Positions 7,553 to 16,046 of a stretch of 64,000 bases of DNA are shown piece by piece. The notes beneath the pieces are model-generated. The model did not search any database. It was given only the letters and a program-made list of their open reading frames with translations, and was not told the DNA's origin. This stretch comes from Streptomyces pseudovenezuelae (lineage in GTDB: Bacteria; Actinomycetota; Actinomycetes; Streptomycetales; Streptomycetaceae), in NCBI RefSeq assembly GCF_029892565.1, contig NZ_JARXVH010000001.1, positions 310,001 through 374,000 on the forward strand. The letters run 5' to 3'. Each line of letters begins with the position of its first letter. The first letter of the stretch is position 1. The position numbers were made by a program, and so were the translations under genes.

Positions 7553-9781
7553 TCAGTTGACGGCGGACGGCGTCGGTGAGCCCGAGAGGCGGTCGGAGCT
7601 CACGGAGAAGGCCTTGTCGCCCGCGACGGCCACGATCGCGTCCTTCACCAGGACCAGGCTCGGGATCCGGTCCTCCGCCGAGGTACCCAGGTCGTCCACC
7701 TTGTCCGTGGTCCAGGCCTCGGCGCCCGTCTTCCGGTCGAGCGCGAGCAACCGGCCGTAGCGGTTGGCGAAGTAGAGGTCGTCGTACGTCGATGACAGGA
7801 CCGGCGCCGACAGGTTCTCGATCTGTGTCCCCTGCTGCCACAGCCGGGCACCGTCGGACGCCCTGTTCGCGGTGACGGTCCCGTCGGGGCGGACGAAGTA
7901 GACGGTTCCGTCGACGAGGGTGGCGGTGCCGCGCGGGGTGCCCGCCAGCGGGAGCCGGACGGCCCTGCCGCTGCTCGGGTCCACCTGCAACAGGCTCTTG
8001 TACGCCTCGTCCCGCCCGTCGTTCGACTCCCACTCCGCCTGCTGGGGCACCAGGAACAGCGGCTGCCCGCCTACGTCGCCGAGGGGCGTCGCGCTCAGGG
8101 GCAGCGTGTGGAGTTCGTGCACCGTGCCGTCGGCCGGGTCCAGGTGCAGCAAGGCGGCCTGGCCCTGGGTGGGGTCGTTCGCGTCGACGCACACGCCGTA
8201 GGGGGCGTCGCCCAGGACCAGCGGGGCGCAGTTGGTGCCGGCCGACGACTTCACCGGTGACCGCCACAGGTCCTTGCCCGTCCTGGCGTCGAGGGCGACG
8301 AACTCCTTGCCCCCTTCTGTCATCGCCAGGGCGCCGCCGTCGAACAGGGCGGCGGGCGAGCCCGCGTCGACCGTCCGGGTCCAGACCGGATCCCCGGATT
8401 CGACGTCGAGGGCGAACACCCGCTGGGCCGAGTTCACTTCGGTCTCGTCCGGCCGGTCGTATCCGTACACGATCCCGTCGCGGACCCCGAGGGGTCGCTC
8501 CGCGCTCTGCGGGCTGCTGCCGAACCGCCACTTGACGCGCCCCGTGGCGGCGTCGAGACGGCCGACCGTGAAGCCGGTCCCCGAGCAGTACACGGAGGAA
8601 CCGGCGGAGGCACAACCGGCTTGCACGCTGTCCACGTTGACGGACAGGGACTTGTCCTTCACGGCCCGCACCAGGCTCGTCCGCCAGGGCTGCCACCCGG
8701 CGGGCAGCGCCGCGGCGCGGGATGCGGAGCCGCCGGCCTCGGACGCCGGCGCGGCCGGGTCGGCGGGGCTCGTGGAGGCGGGCGTCAGGTAGTACGCCGT
8801 CGACGCGCACACCACGGTGCCGGCCAGCGCCGCACCGAGGACGACGAGCCGCCGTACCCGACGCCCACGGACACCCGCACCGGCTCCACCGGCCGCGGGG
8901 ACGACAGTCGTGCCGCCGGGCCGCCGAGGGGCTCTCCGGTGTCCTGTCACCGTCGGTGGGTCCGTCATGTCCGGCAGGTCCAGCAACAGGCGGTGGAGTT
9001 CGGCGAGTTGGGGGCGCTCCGCCGCGTTCTTGTCGAGGCAGCGGGCGGCGATGCTCCTCAGCGGTTCCGCCACTCCGTCCAACCGGGGCTGCTCGTACAT
9101 CACCTGATAGCCCGTCAAGTACGGGCTGGCGCCGTCGAACGGACGGTTGCCGGTGGCCGCGTACACGAGGAGCGAGCCGAGCGAGAACACGTCCGAGGCG
9201 GCGGTGACGTCCTTCGGCGAGGAGAACTGCTCCGGCGACATGAAGGGCGGGGTGCCGATCAGCCGGCCGGTCACGGTGAGGGCCTGGTTGTCGGCGGCGC
9301 GGGAGATGCCGAAGTCGATGACGCGCGGGCCGTCCTCGGCCATCAGCACGTTGCTCGGCTTCAAGTCCCGGTGCACCACGCCCGCTTGGTGGATGTCCCG
9401 CAGCGCCTCGACCAGGCCCAGCGCCAGCATGCGCAGCGCCCGCCCGCCCAACGGGCCCTCCTTCTCCACCGCTTCGGCCAGGGTGCGGCCCGGCACGTAC
9501 AGCGTCGCCATCCACGGCATCTCGGCCTCGGGATCGGCGTCCACGACGGGCGCGGTGAACGCGCCGCTCACCCGTCTCGCCGCCGCGATCTCCTGCCGGA
9601 ACCGGGCCCGGAACTCCTCGTCCAGCGCGTACTGCGCGTGCACGACCTTGACCGCGGCCTGCCGCCCCGAGGCCGACAGTCCCAGATAGACGACGCCCAT
9701 ACCGCCGCTGCCGAGCCGGTCGATCAGCGCGTAGCCGCCTATGGACCCCATGGGCCCCGATTCCCCGGTGCTTGGTGGCAT
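7553..9781 (-). CDS. Ser/Thr protein kinase with extracellular PQQ-like beta-propeller
   Basis: 742-residue membrane kinase. The N-terminal Hanks-type kinase has the glycine loop GSGGMG (24-29), the ATP lysine K45, HRDLKPSN with catalytic D139, DFG near 155, and an MSPEQF segment. A single transmembrane span follows at about 310-332. The remaining 400 residues contain repeated blades of the type W(R)FG...D..DG.VY seen in PQQ-binding/BamB-like propellers, predicted to lie outside the cell as a sensor. An internal ATG at residue 11 also fits the family start. It converges on the GH114 gene with an 18-base gap, so they share only the 3' boundary. Confidence 0.92.
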   Translation of the reverse strand: MPPSTGESGPMGSIGGYALIDRLGSGGMGVVYLGLSASGRQAAVKVVHAQYALDEEFRARFRQEIAAARRVSGAFTAPVVDADPEAEMPWMATLYVPGRTLAEAVEKEGPLGGRALRMLALGLVEALRDIHQAGVVHRDLKPSNVLMAEDGPRVIDFGISRAADNQALTVTGRLIGTPPFMSPEQFSSPKDVTAASDVFSLGSLLVYAATGNRPFDGASPYLTGYQVMYEQPRLDGVAEPLRSIAARCLDKNAAERPQLAELHRLLLDLPDMTDPPTVTGHRRAPRRPGGTTVVPAAGGAGAGVRGRRVRRLVVLGAALAGTVVCASTAYYLTPASTSPADPAAPASEAGGSASRAAALPAGWQPWRTSLVRAVKDKSLSVNVDSVQAGCASAGSSVYCSGTGFTVGRLDAATGRVKWRFGSSPQSAERPLGVRDGIVYGYDRPDETEVNSAQRVFALDVESGDPVWTRTVDAGSPAALFDGGALAMTEGGKEFVALDARTGKDLWRSPVKSSAGTNCAPLVLGDAPYGVCVDANDPTQGQAALLHLDPADGTVHELHTLPLSATPLGDVGGQPLFLVPQQAEWESNDGRDEAYKSLLQVDPSSGRAVRLPLAGTPRGTATLVDGTVYFVRPDGTVTANRASDGARLWQQGTQIENLSAPVLSSTYDDLYFANRYGRLLALDRKTGAEAWTTDKVDDLGTSAEDRIPSLVLVKDAIVAVAGDKAFSVSSDRLSGSPTPSAVN

Positions 9782-9957
9782 CGCCGGTTACCCTCTCCAA
9801 CCCTGCTGCGCCGCACAGCTGTTCAGCGGCATCAGGCTAGCGCCTGCGCCACTCCAACCTCCCCAGGTCCTTCTCGTACCAGGGAGCCGGTTCCGACCCC
9901 GGCCACCACCTCCGGGTAAATTCGCCCATAAGGGAAGATCGACGAAGGACGGTAACG

Positions 9958-10734
9958 ATGGTGATCAATCGACGCCAGTTCTCAGCGGTGAGCGCGGGAG
10001 CCGCAGCGGCCACGCTCGCCGGGGCCACGACGGCCCGCGCGACGACCCGCAGCAGCAAGCCCGCGGTACGCAATGTCGTCCTCGTGCACGGCGCCTACGC
10101 GGACGGCTCCTCCTGGGCGAAGGTCATCCCGCTGCTCCAGGCGGCGGGGCTGAACGTCATCGCGGTGCAGAACCCCCTGACCTCCCTGGCCGACGACGTA
10201 GCCGCCACGAACTTCGCCCTGGCCCGGGTGGACGGGCCCACGGTCCTGGTCGCTCACTCGTACGGCGGCACCGTCATCTCCGAAGCCGGACTCGCCCCGA
10301 ACGTCACCGGCCTCGTCTACGTCGCCGCCCGCGCCCCGGAGGCCGGCGAGGACTTCGCCGCGCTCGCCGCGAAGTTCCCCACCCCTCCGGTGAACTCCGG
10401 GATCATCACCTCGGGCGGCTTCAAGTTCATCAACCAGCCGGCATTCCTCAGGGACTTCGCGAACGGCGTCCCCAGGAAGGAGGCCCTGACGCTCTACGCC
10501 GCCCAGGGCCCGCTCTCGACCGCCGCGCCCACCACGAGCGTCGCAGCCTGGCACCAGCGGCCGTCCTGGTACGCGGTCTCGAAGAACGACCGCACCATCG
10601 ATCCCGACCTGGAGCGCTTCATGGCCCGGCGCATGGGCGCCACGACCATCGAGGTCGACTCGGGCCACCTGTCGCTCGTGGCCCACCCTGAAGTGATCAC
10701 CAGGCTGATCCTGCGGGCCACGGCCAAGAGCTGA
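9958..10734 (+). CDS. Secreted alpha/beta hydrolase
   Basis: 258-residue alpha/beta-hydrolase. The N-terminus (INRRQFSAVSAG, then an Ala-rich stretch ending TARA) looks like a Tat signal peptide. The mature part starts VVLVHGAYADGSSW and has the nucleophile elbow AHSYGG (S101) and the catalytic histidine in DSGHLS (H237). It resembles the short esterase/haloperoxidase-like group with a VHGA..DGSSW motif; the substrate is unknown. An AAGGACGG site precedes the ATG by 5 bases. It ends just before the AraC regulator, which may control it. Confidence 0.85.
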   Translation: MVINRRQFSAVSAGAAAATLAGATTARATTRSSKPAVRNVVLVHGAYADGSSWAKVIPLLQAAGLNVIAVQNPLTSLADDVAATNFALARVDGPTVLVAHSYGGTVISEAGLAPNVTGLVYVAARAPEAGEDFAALAAKFPTPPVNSGIITSGGFKFINQPAFLRDFANGVPRKEALTLYAAQGPLSTAAPTTSVAAWHQRPSWYAVSKNDRTIDPDLERFMARRMGATTIEVDSGHLSLVAHPEVITRLILRATAKS

Positions 10735-10778
10735 CGCTCCGAGTGGCAGTCGAACCGGGTTCCCTACGATCGGCGATC

Positions 10779-11843
10779 ATGGCCGCACCACCGGAGGACG
10801 ACACGCCTCCCTCGTACGACTCACCGGTCCGCTCGGTCGCCGTCCACCACGTGCGGGCCTCGCTGCGCGGAGCCGAGCGGCACGGCGTGGACGTCACCGT
10901 GCTCCTCGAACGGGCGGGCATCCCGGCGCAGTTGCTGGAGGTGCCGCTCGCCCGGGTGTCGCCCCGGCAGTTCGCCCGGCTCACCCAGGCGGTGTGGCAG
11001 GCCCTCGACGACGAGTTGCAGGGCCTCGGGCCCGGGCCCCTGAAGGTGGGCACCTTCGCGATGATGTGCCACGCCGTGGTGCACTGCAGCCCCGACCTGC
11101 GGACCGCGCTGAACCGCGCCAGCGCCTTCTACGGGCTGTTCCCCGGCGGACCCCGGTTCCAACTGGAGGAGGAGCCTGGGGAGTTGGGGCAGGAGACCGG
11201 CGAGGCGCGCGTCGTCTTCGACCTCACGGGCTTCGACGATCCCGATCACTACCTCGCCGAGTCCGCCACCGTCGTCGCGCACCGCTTCGCGGGCTGGCTG
11301 ATCCGCCGACGGATCGACCTCACCCGGGTGGAGTTCAGCCACCCGGCGCCACCGCACTCGCTGGAGTACGACCTGCTCTACGGTGCTCCGTGCACGTTCC
11401 TGGCCCCGCGCACCGCCCTCGTCCTCGACCGCGCGATCCTCGATCGACCGGTGCTCCAGGACGAGGCCGGGTTGCGTGCCTTCCTGCGCCGGGCTCCGGG
11501 CGATGTGCTCGCCCGCCGGGACTACGGCGACACCACCGCGGCTCAGGTGCGCCGACTGCTGGGGCAGTCGCTGCCGGACCGGATGCCCGACCCGCAGGAG
11601 GTCGCGGCGCGGCTGGCGGTGAGTACGCAGACCCTGCGTCGGCGGCTGGCGGCGGAGGGCACCTCGTTCCAGCGGATCCGCGATCAACTGCGGCGCGATG
11701 TGGCCATCGCGGCGCTGGCCACGGGCGCCGTCTCCATCGAGGAGATCTCGCGGCAGGTGGGGTTCTCCGAGCCGAGTGCCTTCCACCGCGCCTTCAAACG
11801 CTGGACCGGCTCGGCTCCCCGCGCCTACCAACCCGGCGGCTGA
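10779..11843 (+). CDS. AraC-family transcriptional regulator
   Basis: 354-residue regulator. The N-terminal two-thirds match the Arabinose_bd (PF12625-like) domain of OruR/ArgR-type AraC proteins, and the C-terminal 95 residues form the double HTH (PQEVAARLAVSTQTLRRRL and VSIEEISRQVGFSEPSAFHR). The ATG at 10779 is preferred; an in-frame GTG at 10743 would add 12 residues but lies almost on the hydrolase stop. It sits between a secreted hydrolase and an F420-type oxidoreductase, both on the same strand, and may regulate either. Confidence 0.88.
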   Translation: MAAPPEDDTPPSYDSPVRSVAVHHVRASLRGAERHGVDVTVLLERAGIPAQLLEVPLARVSPRQFARLTQAVWQALDDELQGLGPGPLKVGTFAMMCHAVVHCSPDLRTALNRASAFYGLFPGGPRFQLEEEPGELGQETGEARVVFDLTGFDDPDHYLAESATVVAHRFAGWLIRRRIDLTRVEFSHPAPPHSLEYDLLYGAPCTFLAPRTALVLDRAILDRPVLQDEAGLRAFLRRAPGDVLARRDYGDTTAAQVRRLLGQSLPDRMPDPQEVAARLAVSTQTLRRRLAAEGTSFQRIRDQLRRDVAIAALATGAVSIEEISRQVGFSEPSAFHRAFKRWTGSAPRAYQPGG

Positions 11844-11916
11844 CCGACCTGCCCTGGAACGAACGCCCGGGTCAACGACCTTGAGCGGCACGGTCACGGC
11901 ATCCGCCCGGCCCGAA

Positions 11917-11931
11917 CTCGTACCGTACGAG
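11917..11931. promoter_or_regulatory. Short palindrome upstream of the LLM oxidoreductase
   Basis: CTCGTACcGTACGAG is a perfect 7-bp inverted repeat around one base, 23 bases upstream of the ATG at 11955. It is a plausible operator; the AraC-family gene next to it is a candidate ligand, but AraC proteins more often bind direct repeats. Confidence 0.35.
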
Positions 11932-11954
11932 CATCGAATCCGGAGAGGCGGAGC

Positions 11955-12860
11955 ATGACAGTGGCCGTAGAAGCGGGGCTCGGGCGTGTGGGGATCTGGA
12001 CCGCGAGCCTGGACGCGGTGCCTCCGGCGGCGGCCGGGCAGATCGCGGCGGAGCTGGAGGCCCAGGGGTGGGGCACCCTGTGGTTCGGCGAGGCCTACGG
12101 GCGGGAGGCCTTCACTCAGGCGGGGCTGCTGCTCGCCGCCACCGGACGCATGCGCGTGGCCACCGGCATCGCCAACATCTGGGCCCGTGACGCGGTCGCG
12201 GCCAACGCGGCGTCCCGCACCCTGGCCGCGGCCCACGACGGGCGGTTCGTGCTCGGGCTCGGGGTCAGCCACCGGCCCCTGGTCGAGCGGGTGCGCGGGG
12301 GCAGTTACGCCAAACCGGTCGCCGCCATGCGGGAGTACCTCACGGCGATGGCGGACGCGACCTTCTACGCCGCCGAGGCCGACGCAGCGCGCCCGCCCGT
12401 CCTGATCGCCGCCCTCGGGCCCCGGATGCTGGAGGCGGCCCGCGAACTCGCGGACGGCAGCCACCCGTATCTGGTGACGCCGGAACAGACCGCCGAGGTG
12501 CGGGCGGCGCTCGGGCCGGACAAGCTCGTGGCCGTCGAGATGGGCGCCGTACTCACCGAGGACCGCGAGACCGCGCTGCGCCGGGCCCACACCCACCTGG
12601 AGATCTACACCGGTCTGCCGAACTACCGGAACAACTGGCTGCGGGGCGGCTTCGACGAGACGGACCTCGGCCGCGGCGGCTCCGACCGGCTGGCCGAGGC
12701 GCTCATCGCCTGGGGCGACGAGGCGGCGATCCTCCGTCGCGTGCGCGAGCATCTCGCCGCCGGGGCCGACCACGTCTGCGTCCAGGTCCTGATGGAATCG
12801 GCCTTCGAGGTACCGACCGAGCCGTGGCGGGAACTCGCACCCGCGCTCGTGGGCGCCTGA
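11955..12860 (+). CDS. LLM-class F420-dependent oxidoreductase
   Basis: 301-residue luciferase-like monooxygenase/F420 oxidoreductase of the TIGR03620 type. The beta-barrel markers are present: GRVGIWTAS at the N-terminus, TLWFGEAYGREAF, VATGIANIWARD and FVLGLGVSH. The start is an ATG with a GGAGAGGCGGAG site just upstream. No substrate can be assigned. The gene is followed by a strong convergent terminator, so it ends its own unit. Confidence 0.88.
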   Translation: MTVAVEAGLGRVGIWTASLDAVPPAAAGQIAAELEAQGWGTLWFGEAYGREAFTQAGLLLAATGRMRVATGIANIWARDAVAANAASRTLAAAHDGRFVLGLGVSHRPLVERVRGGSYAKPVAAMREYLTAMADATFYAAEADAARPPVLIAALGPRMLEAARELADGSHPYLVTPEQTAEVRAALGPDKLVAVEMGAVLTEDRETALRRAHTHLEIYTGLPNYRNNWLRGGFDETDLGRGGSDRLAEALIAWGDEAAILRRVREHLAAGADHVCVQVLMESAFEVPTEPWRELAPALVGA

Positions 12861-12885
12861 CCGGCCCCGCGCGCAGGGCACGACG

Positions 12886-12925
12886 CAGGCGGCGCGCCGG
12901 ACCCGTAGGTCCGACGCGCCGCCTG
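12886..12925. terminator. Bidirectional terminator between convergent genes
   Basis: A 16-bp inverted repeat with one mismatch (12886-12901 and 12910-12925, arms CAGGCGGCGCGCCGGA and TCCGACGCGCCGCCTG) and an 8-base loop lies between the convergent oxidoreductase and lamin-tail genes. Confidence 0.75.
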
Positions 12926-12978
12926 CTCATTGCCCGATGTGAGCTACCTGTTCAGCACCCCCCAAGTGGTGTGCGGTG

Positions 12979-13524
12979 TCAGCGGCGGGCCTGGTGACCG
13001 CCGCCGTGGCCGCCGCCCTGGTGGCCGCCCTGGTGGCCGCCACCCTGGTGCCGGCCCCAGGAGAAGTCGTCGACGAGACGGTTGTGGTCGTTGCGCAGGG
13101 TGGCGGTGCCGCGGTCGTTGTCCCACACGTAGTTTCGGCGGTCCTGGAAGAGGTCCTTACGGGTGTCGCGGCCCTCACCGGAGTGGACGCGGACCGTGGC
13201 GCGGGGGGCCAGGCGGTAGTGGTGGAACGTGTACGTGCGGCCGTGGTCGTCCTTGAGGGTCCAGCCGTTCAGGTTGACCGCGTCGCGGGTGGTGTTGGTC
13301 AGGTCCACCCACTCGTTGTTCAGCGAACGGTTGGAGCGGTCCTCGCGTCCAGGGGAGTCGTACTGGAGGGCCGAGATCTTCACCTTCGGCCCGTGCGGTC
13401 GGGCGTGGTCGGCCGCGGACGCCGGCAACGTCACCACCGACACCAGGGCACCGGCGGCCAGTGCGGCGGCGGTGAGACGGCGGGCGGTGACAGAAGCGGA
13501 ATCGGACACAGAGTCCCCCTGCAT
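12979..13524 (-). CDS. Secreted lamin-tail-domain protein with a Gly/His/Gln repeat tail
   Basis: 181-residue exported protein. A signal peptide (Ala/Leu/Val core ending ASAA, about residues 17-38) precedes a lamin tail (LTD) Ig-like domain with the hallmark NNEWVDLTNTTRDAVNLNGW and LAPRATVRVHSGEG. The last 25 residues are a low-complexity G/H/Q tail built from repeated GGHQ units, capable of metal or polymer binding. The ATG at 13524 or an in-frame GTG four codons later could both start. Its function is unknown; LTDs in bacteria are often fused to secreted nucleases or adhesins, but here the domain stands alone. Confidence 0.8.
   Translation of the reverse strand: MQGDSVSDSASVTARRLTAAALAAGALVSVVTLPASAADHARPHGPKVKISALQYDSPGREDRSNRSLNNEWVDLTNTTRDAVNLNGWTLKDDHGRTYTFHHYRLAPRATVRVHSGEGRDTRKDLFQDRRNYVWDNDRGTATLRNDHNRLVDDFSWGRHQGGGHQGGHQGGGHGGGHQARR
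12986..13052 (-). repeat. Short tandem repeat encoding the G/H/Q tail
   Basis: Degenerate units of CTGGTGGCCGCC recur about 12-15 bases apart at the 3' end of the lamin-tail gene and encode GGHQ repeats. The array is in frame and protein-coding, so it may vary in length by slippage between strains. Confidence 0.6.
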
Positions 13525-13888
13525 AGTGCGGGCACCCTCTCGAGAGCAGCGGTCATGACTGTCCCCGAGAGATTCGGTGCGGTGTGCTTGTGCGGCCGGT
13601 CGGCCTCACACCCACACTCTGTCCACCGAGTGCGGGACACGGGTGGGAATCGTGGATGCTTTTGCCTGTTGACCATGTATCCGTAACTCTCGACTGCACT
13701 GTCCATGTATGTCGTGTATGCGCGAGGTTGACGACCCGTCTCTGTGCGGCAGTTGGCCGCACCCCCGTTTTCGCCACACCACGCCACCCCACCTCGCCGA
13801 GGGCCGTCACCCGAAAGTGAGTAACAGCCGGTGAGGCCGTGGAATCGCTCCGGGGGCGTTGTCAGTGGTGGCAGGCAGGATGGAGGGC
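13525..13888. other. Divergent intergenic region, lamin-tail gene / ligA
   Basis: 364 bases without a supported gene. It holds a 10-bp palindrome CTCTCGAGAG (13537-13546) near the lamin-tail start, two copies of CCATGTAT (13673-13680 and 13703-13710), and a TTGACC at 13669 and TTGACG at 13729 that could be -35 boxes; no convincing paired -10 was seen. Transcription probably leaves in both directions. Confidence 0.4.
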
Positions 13889-16018
13889 ATGACGACACCA
13901 GCTGCAGTGATCGTGGATGCCGCCGCCTACGCACAGGCGGTCGAGGACGCGGTGAAGGCTTCGGCCGCCTATTACGCGGGCGACACGTCCGTGCTCGACG
14001 ACGACGCCTACGACCGGCTGGTGCGCGGCATCGCCGCATGGGAGGCCGACCATCCCGAGCAGGTGCTGCCCGACTCGCCGACCGGGAAGGTCGCCGGTGG
14101 CGCCGTGGAGGGCGATGTCCCGCACACGGTGGCGATGCTGAGCCTGGACAACGTGTTCTCGCCGGAGGAGTTCACCGCCTGGACCGCGTCGCTGGCCCGG
14201 AGGATCGGCCACGACGTGGAGCAGTTCAGTATCGAGCCGAAGCTGGACGGCCTCGCCATCGCGGCCCGCTACACCGACGGCCGCCTCAGACAGCTGATCA
14301 CCCGGGGCGACGGGACGGCCGGGGAGGACGTCTCGCACGCGATCGGCACCATCGAGGGGCTGCCCGTGGAGCTGGCCGAGCCGGTCACCATCGAGGTACG
14401 AGGCGAAGTCCTCATGACCAGCGCCCAGTTCGAGCACGCCAACGAGGTGCGCACCGCGCACGGCGGTCAGCCGTTCGCGAACCCGCGCGGTGCGTCCGCG
14501 GGCTCCCTGCGGGCCAGGGAGCGGGCCTACACCGTGCCGATGACGTTCTTCGGTTACGGTCTGCTGCCCCTGCCCGACACCGAGCCCGCGCTCGCCGACC
14601 GCCTGGGCGAGCTCGCGCACAGCGACCTGATGGCGCAGGCCGCGGCGTACGGGGTGAACACCACCGCGACCACCGCCGTGCCCGGCACCACCGCCGACAC
14701 GGTCGAGCAGGTGCTGGCCCGGGTGCGCGAGATCGCCGCCCTGCGGGCCGAGCTGCCGTTCGGCATCGACGGGATCGTCATCAAGGCCGACCTGGCCGAG
14801 GACCAGCGGACGGCCGGTTCCGGAACACGCGCCCCGCGCTGGGCGATCGCCTACAAACTGCCCGCGGTCGAGAAGATCACCCGCCTCCTGGAGGTGGAGT
14901 GGAACGTGGGCCGCACCGGCATCATCGCCCCGCGCGCCGTGCTCGAACCGGTCGAGATCGACGGCGCCACCATCACCTACGCCACCCTCCACAACCCGGC
15001 CGACATCACCCGTCGCGATCTGCGCCTGGGCGACCACGTCATGGTCCACCGGGCCGGCGACGTCATTCCCCGCGTCGAGGCCCCCGTCGCCCATCTGCGC
15101 ACCGGCGAGGAACAGCCCATCGCCTTCCCCGAGGTGTGTCCGCGCTGCGGGGCCGGCATCGACACCAGCGAGCAGCGCTGGCGCTGTGAGAACGGGCGCA
15201 ACTGCCACCTGGTGGCCGCCCTCTCCTACGCCGCCGGCCGCGACCAGCTCGACATCGAGGGCCTCGGCCACACCCGTGTGGTGCAGCTCGTCGACGCGTG
15301 CCTGGTGACCGACCTCGCCGACCTGTTCGCCCTCACCCGCGAGCAACTCCTGGAACTGGAGCGGATGGGCGAGACCAGTACCGACAACCTCCTGGCCGGG
15401 ATCGCCGCGGCGAAGCGGCAGCCGCTCTCGCGGGTGCTGTGCGCGCTCGGGATCCGCGGCACCGGCCGTTCCATGTCCCGCCGGATCGCCCGGTACTTCG
15501 CCACGATGGACCACATCCGCGCCGCCGACGCCGAGGCGATGCAGCGGGTCGACGGCATCGGTACCGAGAAGGCGCCGTCCATCGTCGCCGAGGTCGCCGA
15601 ACTCGCCCCGCTCATCGACAAGTTGGCGGCTGCCGGGGTGAACATGACCGAGCCCGGCGCCACTCCGCCGCCCCCGCAGGACGCCGATGCCGACACCGAC
15701 GCGAACGCCGGCTCCGACACCGACGCCGACCCCGACGGCCAGACGGAGGCCGCCGAGGCCGCCAGCGGACCGCTGACCGGGATGACGGTGGTCGTCACCG
15801 GCGCGATGACCGGCCCGCTGGAGAAGCTGAGCCGCAACCAGATGAACGAGCTCATCGAGCGCGCCGGCGGCCGCTCCTCCTCCAGCGTCTCCAAGAAGAC
15901 CACCCTGGTGGTCGCCGGAGAGGGCGCCGGTTCCAAGCGCGCCAAGGCCGAGACGCTCGGCATCCGCCTGGTCACCCCGGACGAATTCGCCACCCTGGTC
16001 GCCGACTTCGTCGACTGA
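13889..16018 (+). CDS. ligA: NAD-dependent DNA ligase LigA (probable second copy)
   Basis: 709-residue NAD+-dependent DNA ligase. Domains in order: Ia ([15 protein letters not shown]), nucleotidyltransferase with adenylation lysine K118 in [10 protein letters not shown] fold, zinc finger C417-x2-C420-x12-C433-x5-C439, helix-hairpin-helix repeats, and a C-terminal BRCT from about 626. Between HhH and BRCT lies a 33-residue Asp/Thr/Ala repeat linker (about 592-625). The ATG at 13889 is chosen; ATG 13880 and TTG 13859 are in frame. Streptomyces have a housekeeping ligA elsewhere; this isolated monocistronic copy with a divergent linker looks like the accessory paralogue. Confidence 0.92.
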   Translation: MTTPAAVIVDAAAYAQAVEDAVKASAAYYAGDTSVLDDDAYDRLVRGIAAWEADHPEQVLPDSPTGKVAGGAVEGDVPHTVAMLSLDNVFSPEEFTAWTASLARRIGHDVEQFSIEPKLDGLAIAARYTDGRLRQLITRGDGTAGEDVSHAIGTIEGLPVELAEPVTIEVRGEVLMTSAQFEHANEVRTAHGGQPFANPRGASAGSLRARERAYTVPMTFFGYGLLPLPDTEPALADRLGELAHSDLMAQAAAYGVNTTATTAVPGTTADTVEQVLARVREIAALRAELPFGIDGIVIKADLAEDQRTAGSGTRAPRWAIAYKLPAVEKITRLLEVEWNVGRTGIIAPRAVLEPVEIDGATITYATLHNPADITRRDLRLGDHVMVHRAGDVIPRVEAPVAHLRTGEEQPIAFPEVCPRCGAGIDTSEQRWRCENGRNCHLVAALSYAAGRDQLDIEGLGHTRVVQLVDACLVTDLADLFALTREQLLELERMGETSTDNLLAGIAAAKRQPLSRVLCALGIRGTGRSMSRRIARYFATMDHIRAADAEAMQRVDGIGTEKAPSIVAEVAELAPLIDKLAAAGVNMTEPGATPPPPQDADADTDANAGSDTDADPDGQTEAAEAASGPLTGMTVVVTGAMTGPLEKLSRNQMNELIERAGGRSSSSVSKKTTLVVAGEGAGSKRAKAETLGIRLVTPDEFATLVADFVD

Positions 16019-16046
16019 TCGGCGCACCTCTCCGCCCCTCTCCGCG

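Noticed and set aside
12986..13052. Possible CRISPR-like or satellite repeat
   Set aside because: Units are short, contiguous, degenerate and in frame, encoding the GGHQ tail of the lamin-tail protein; there are no unique spacers.
13862..16027. 721-codon minus-strand frame opposite ligA
   Set aside because: No domain is visible and the plus strand codes a complete DNA ligase.
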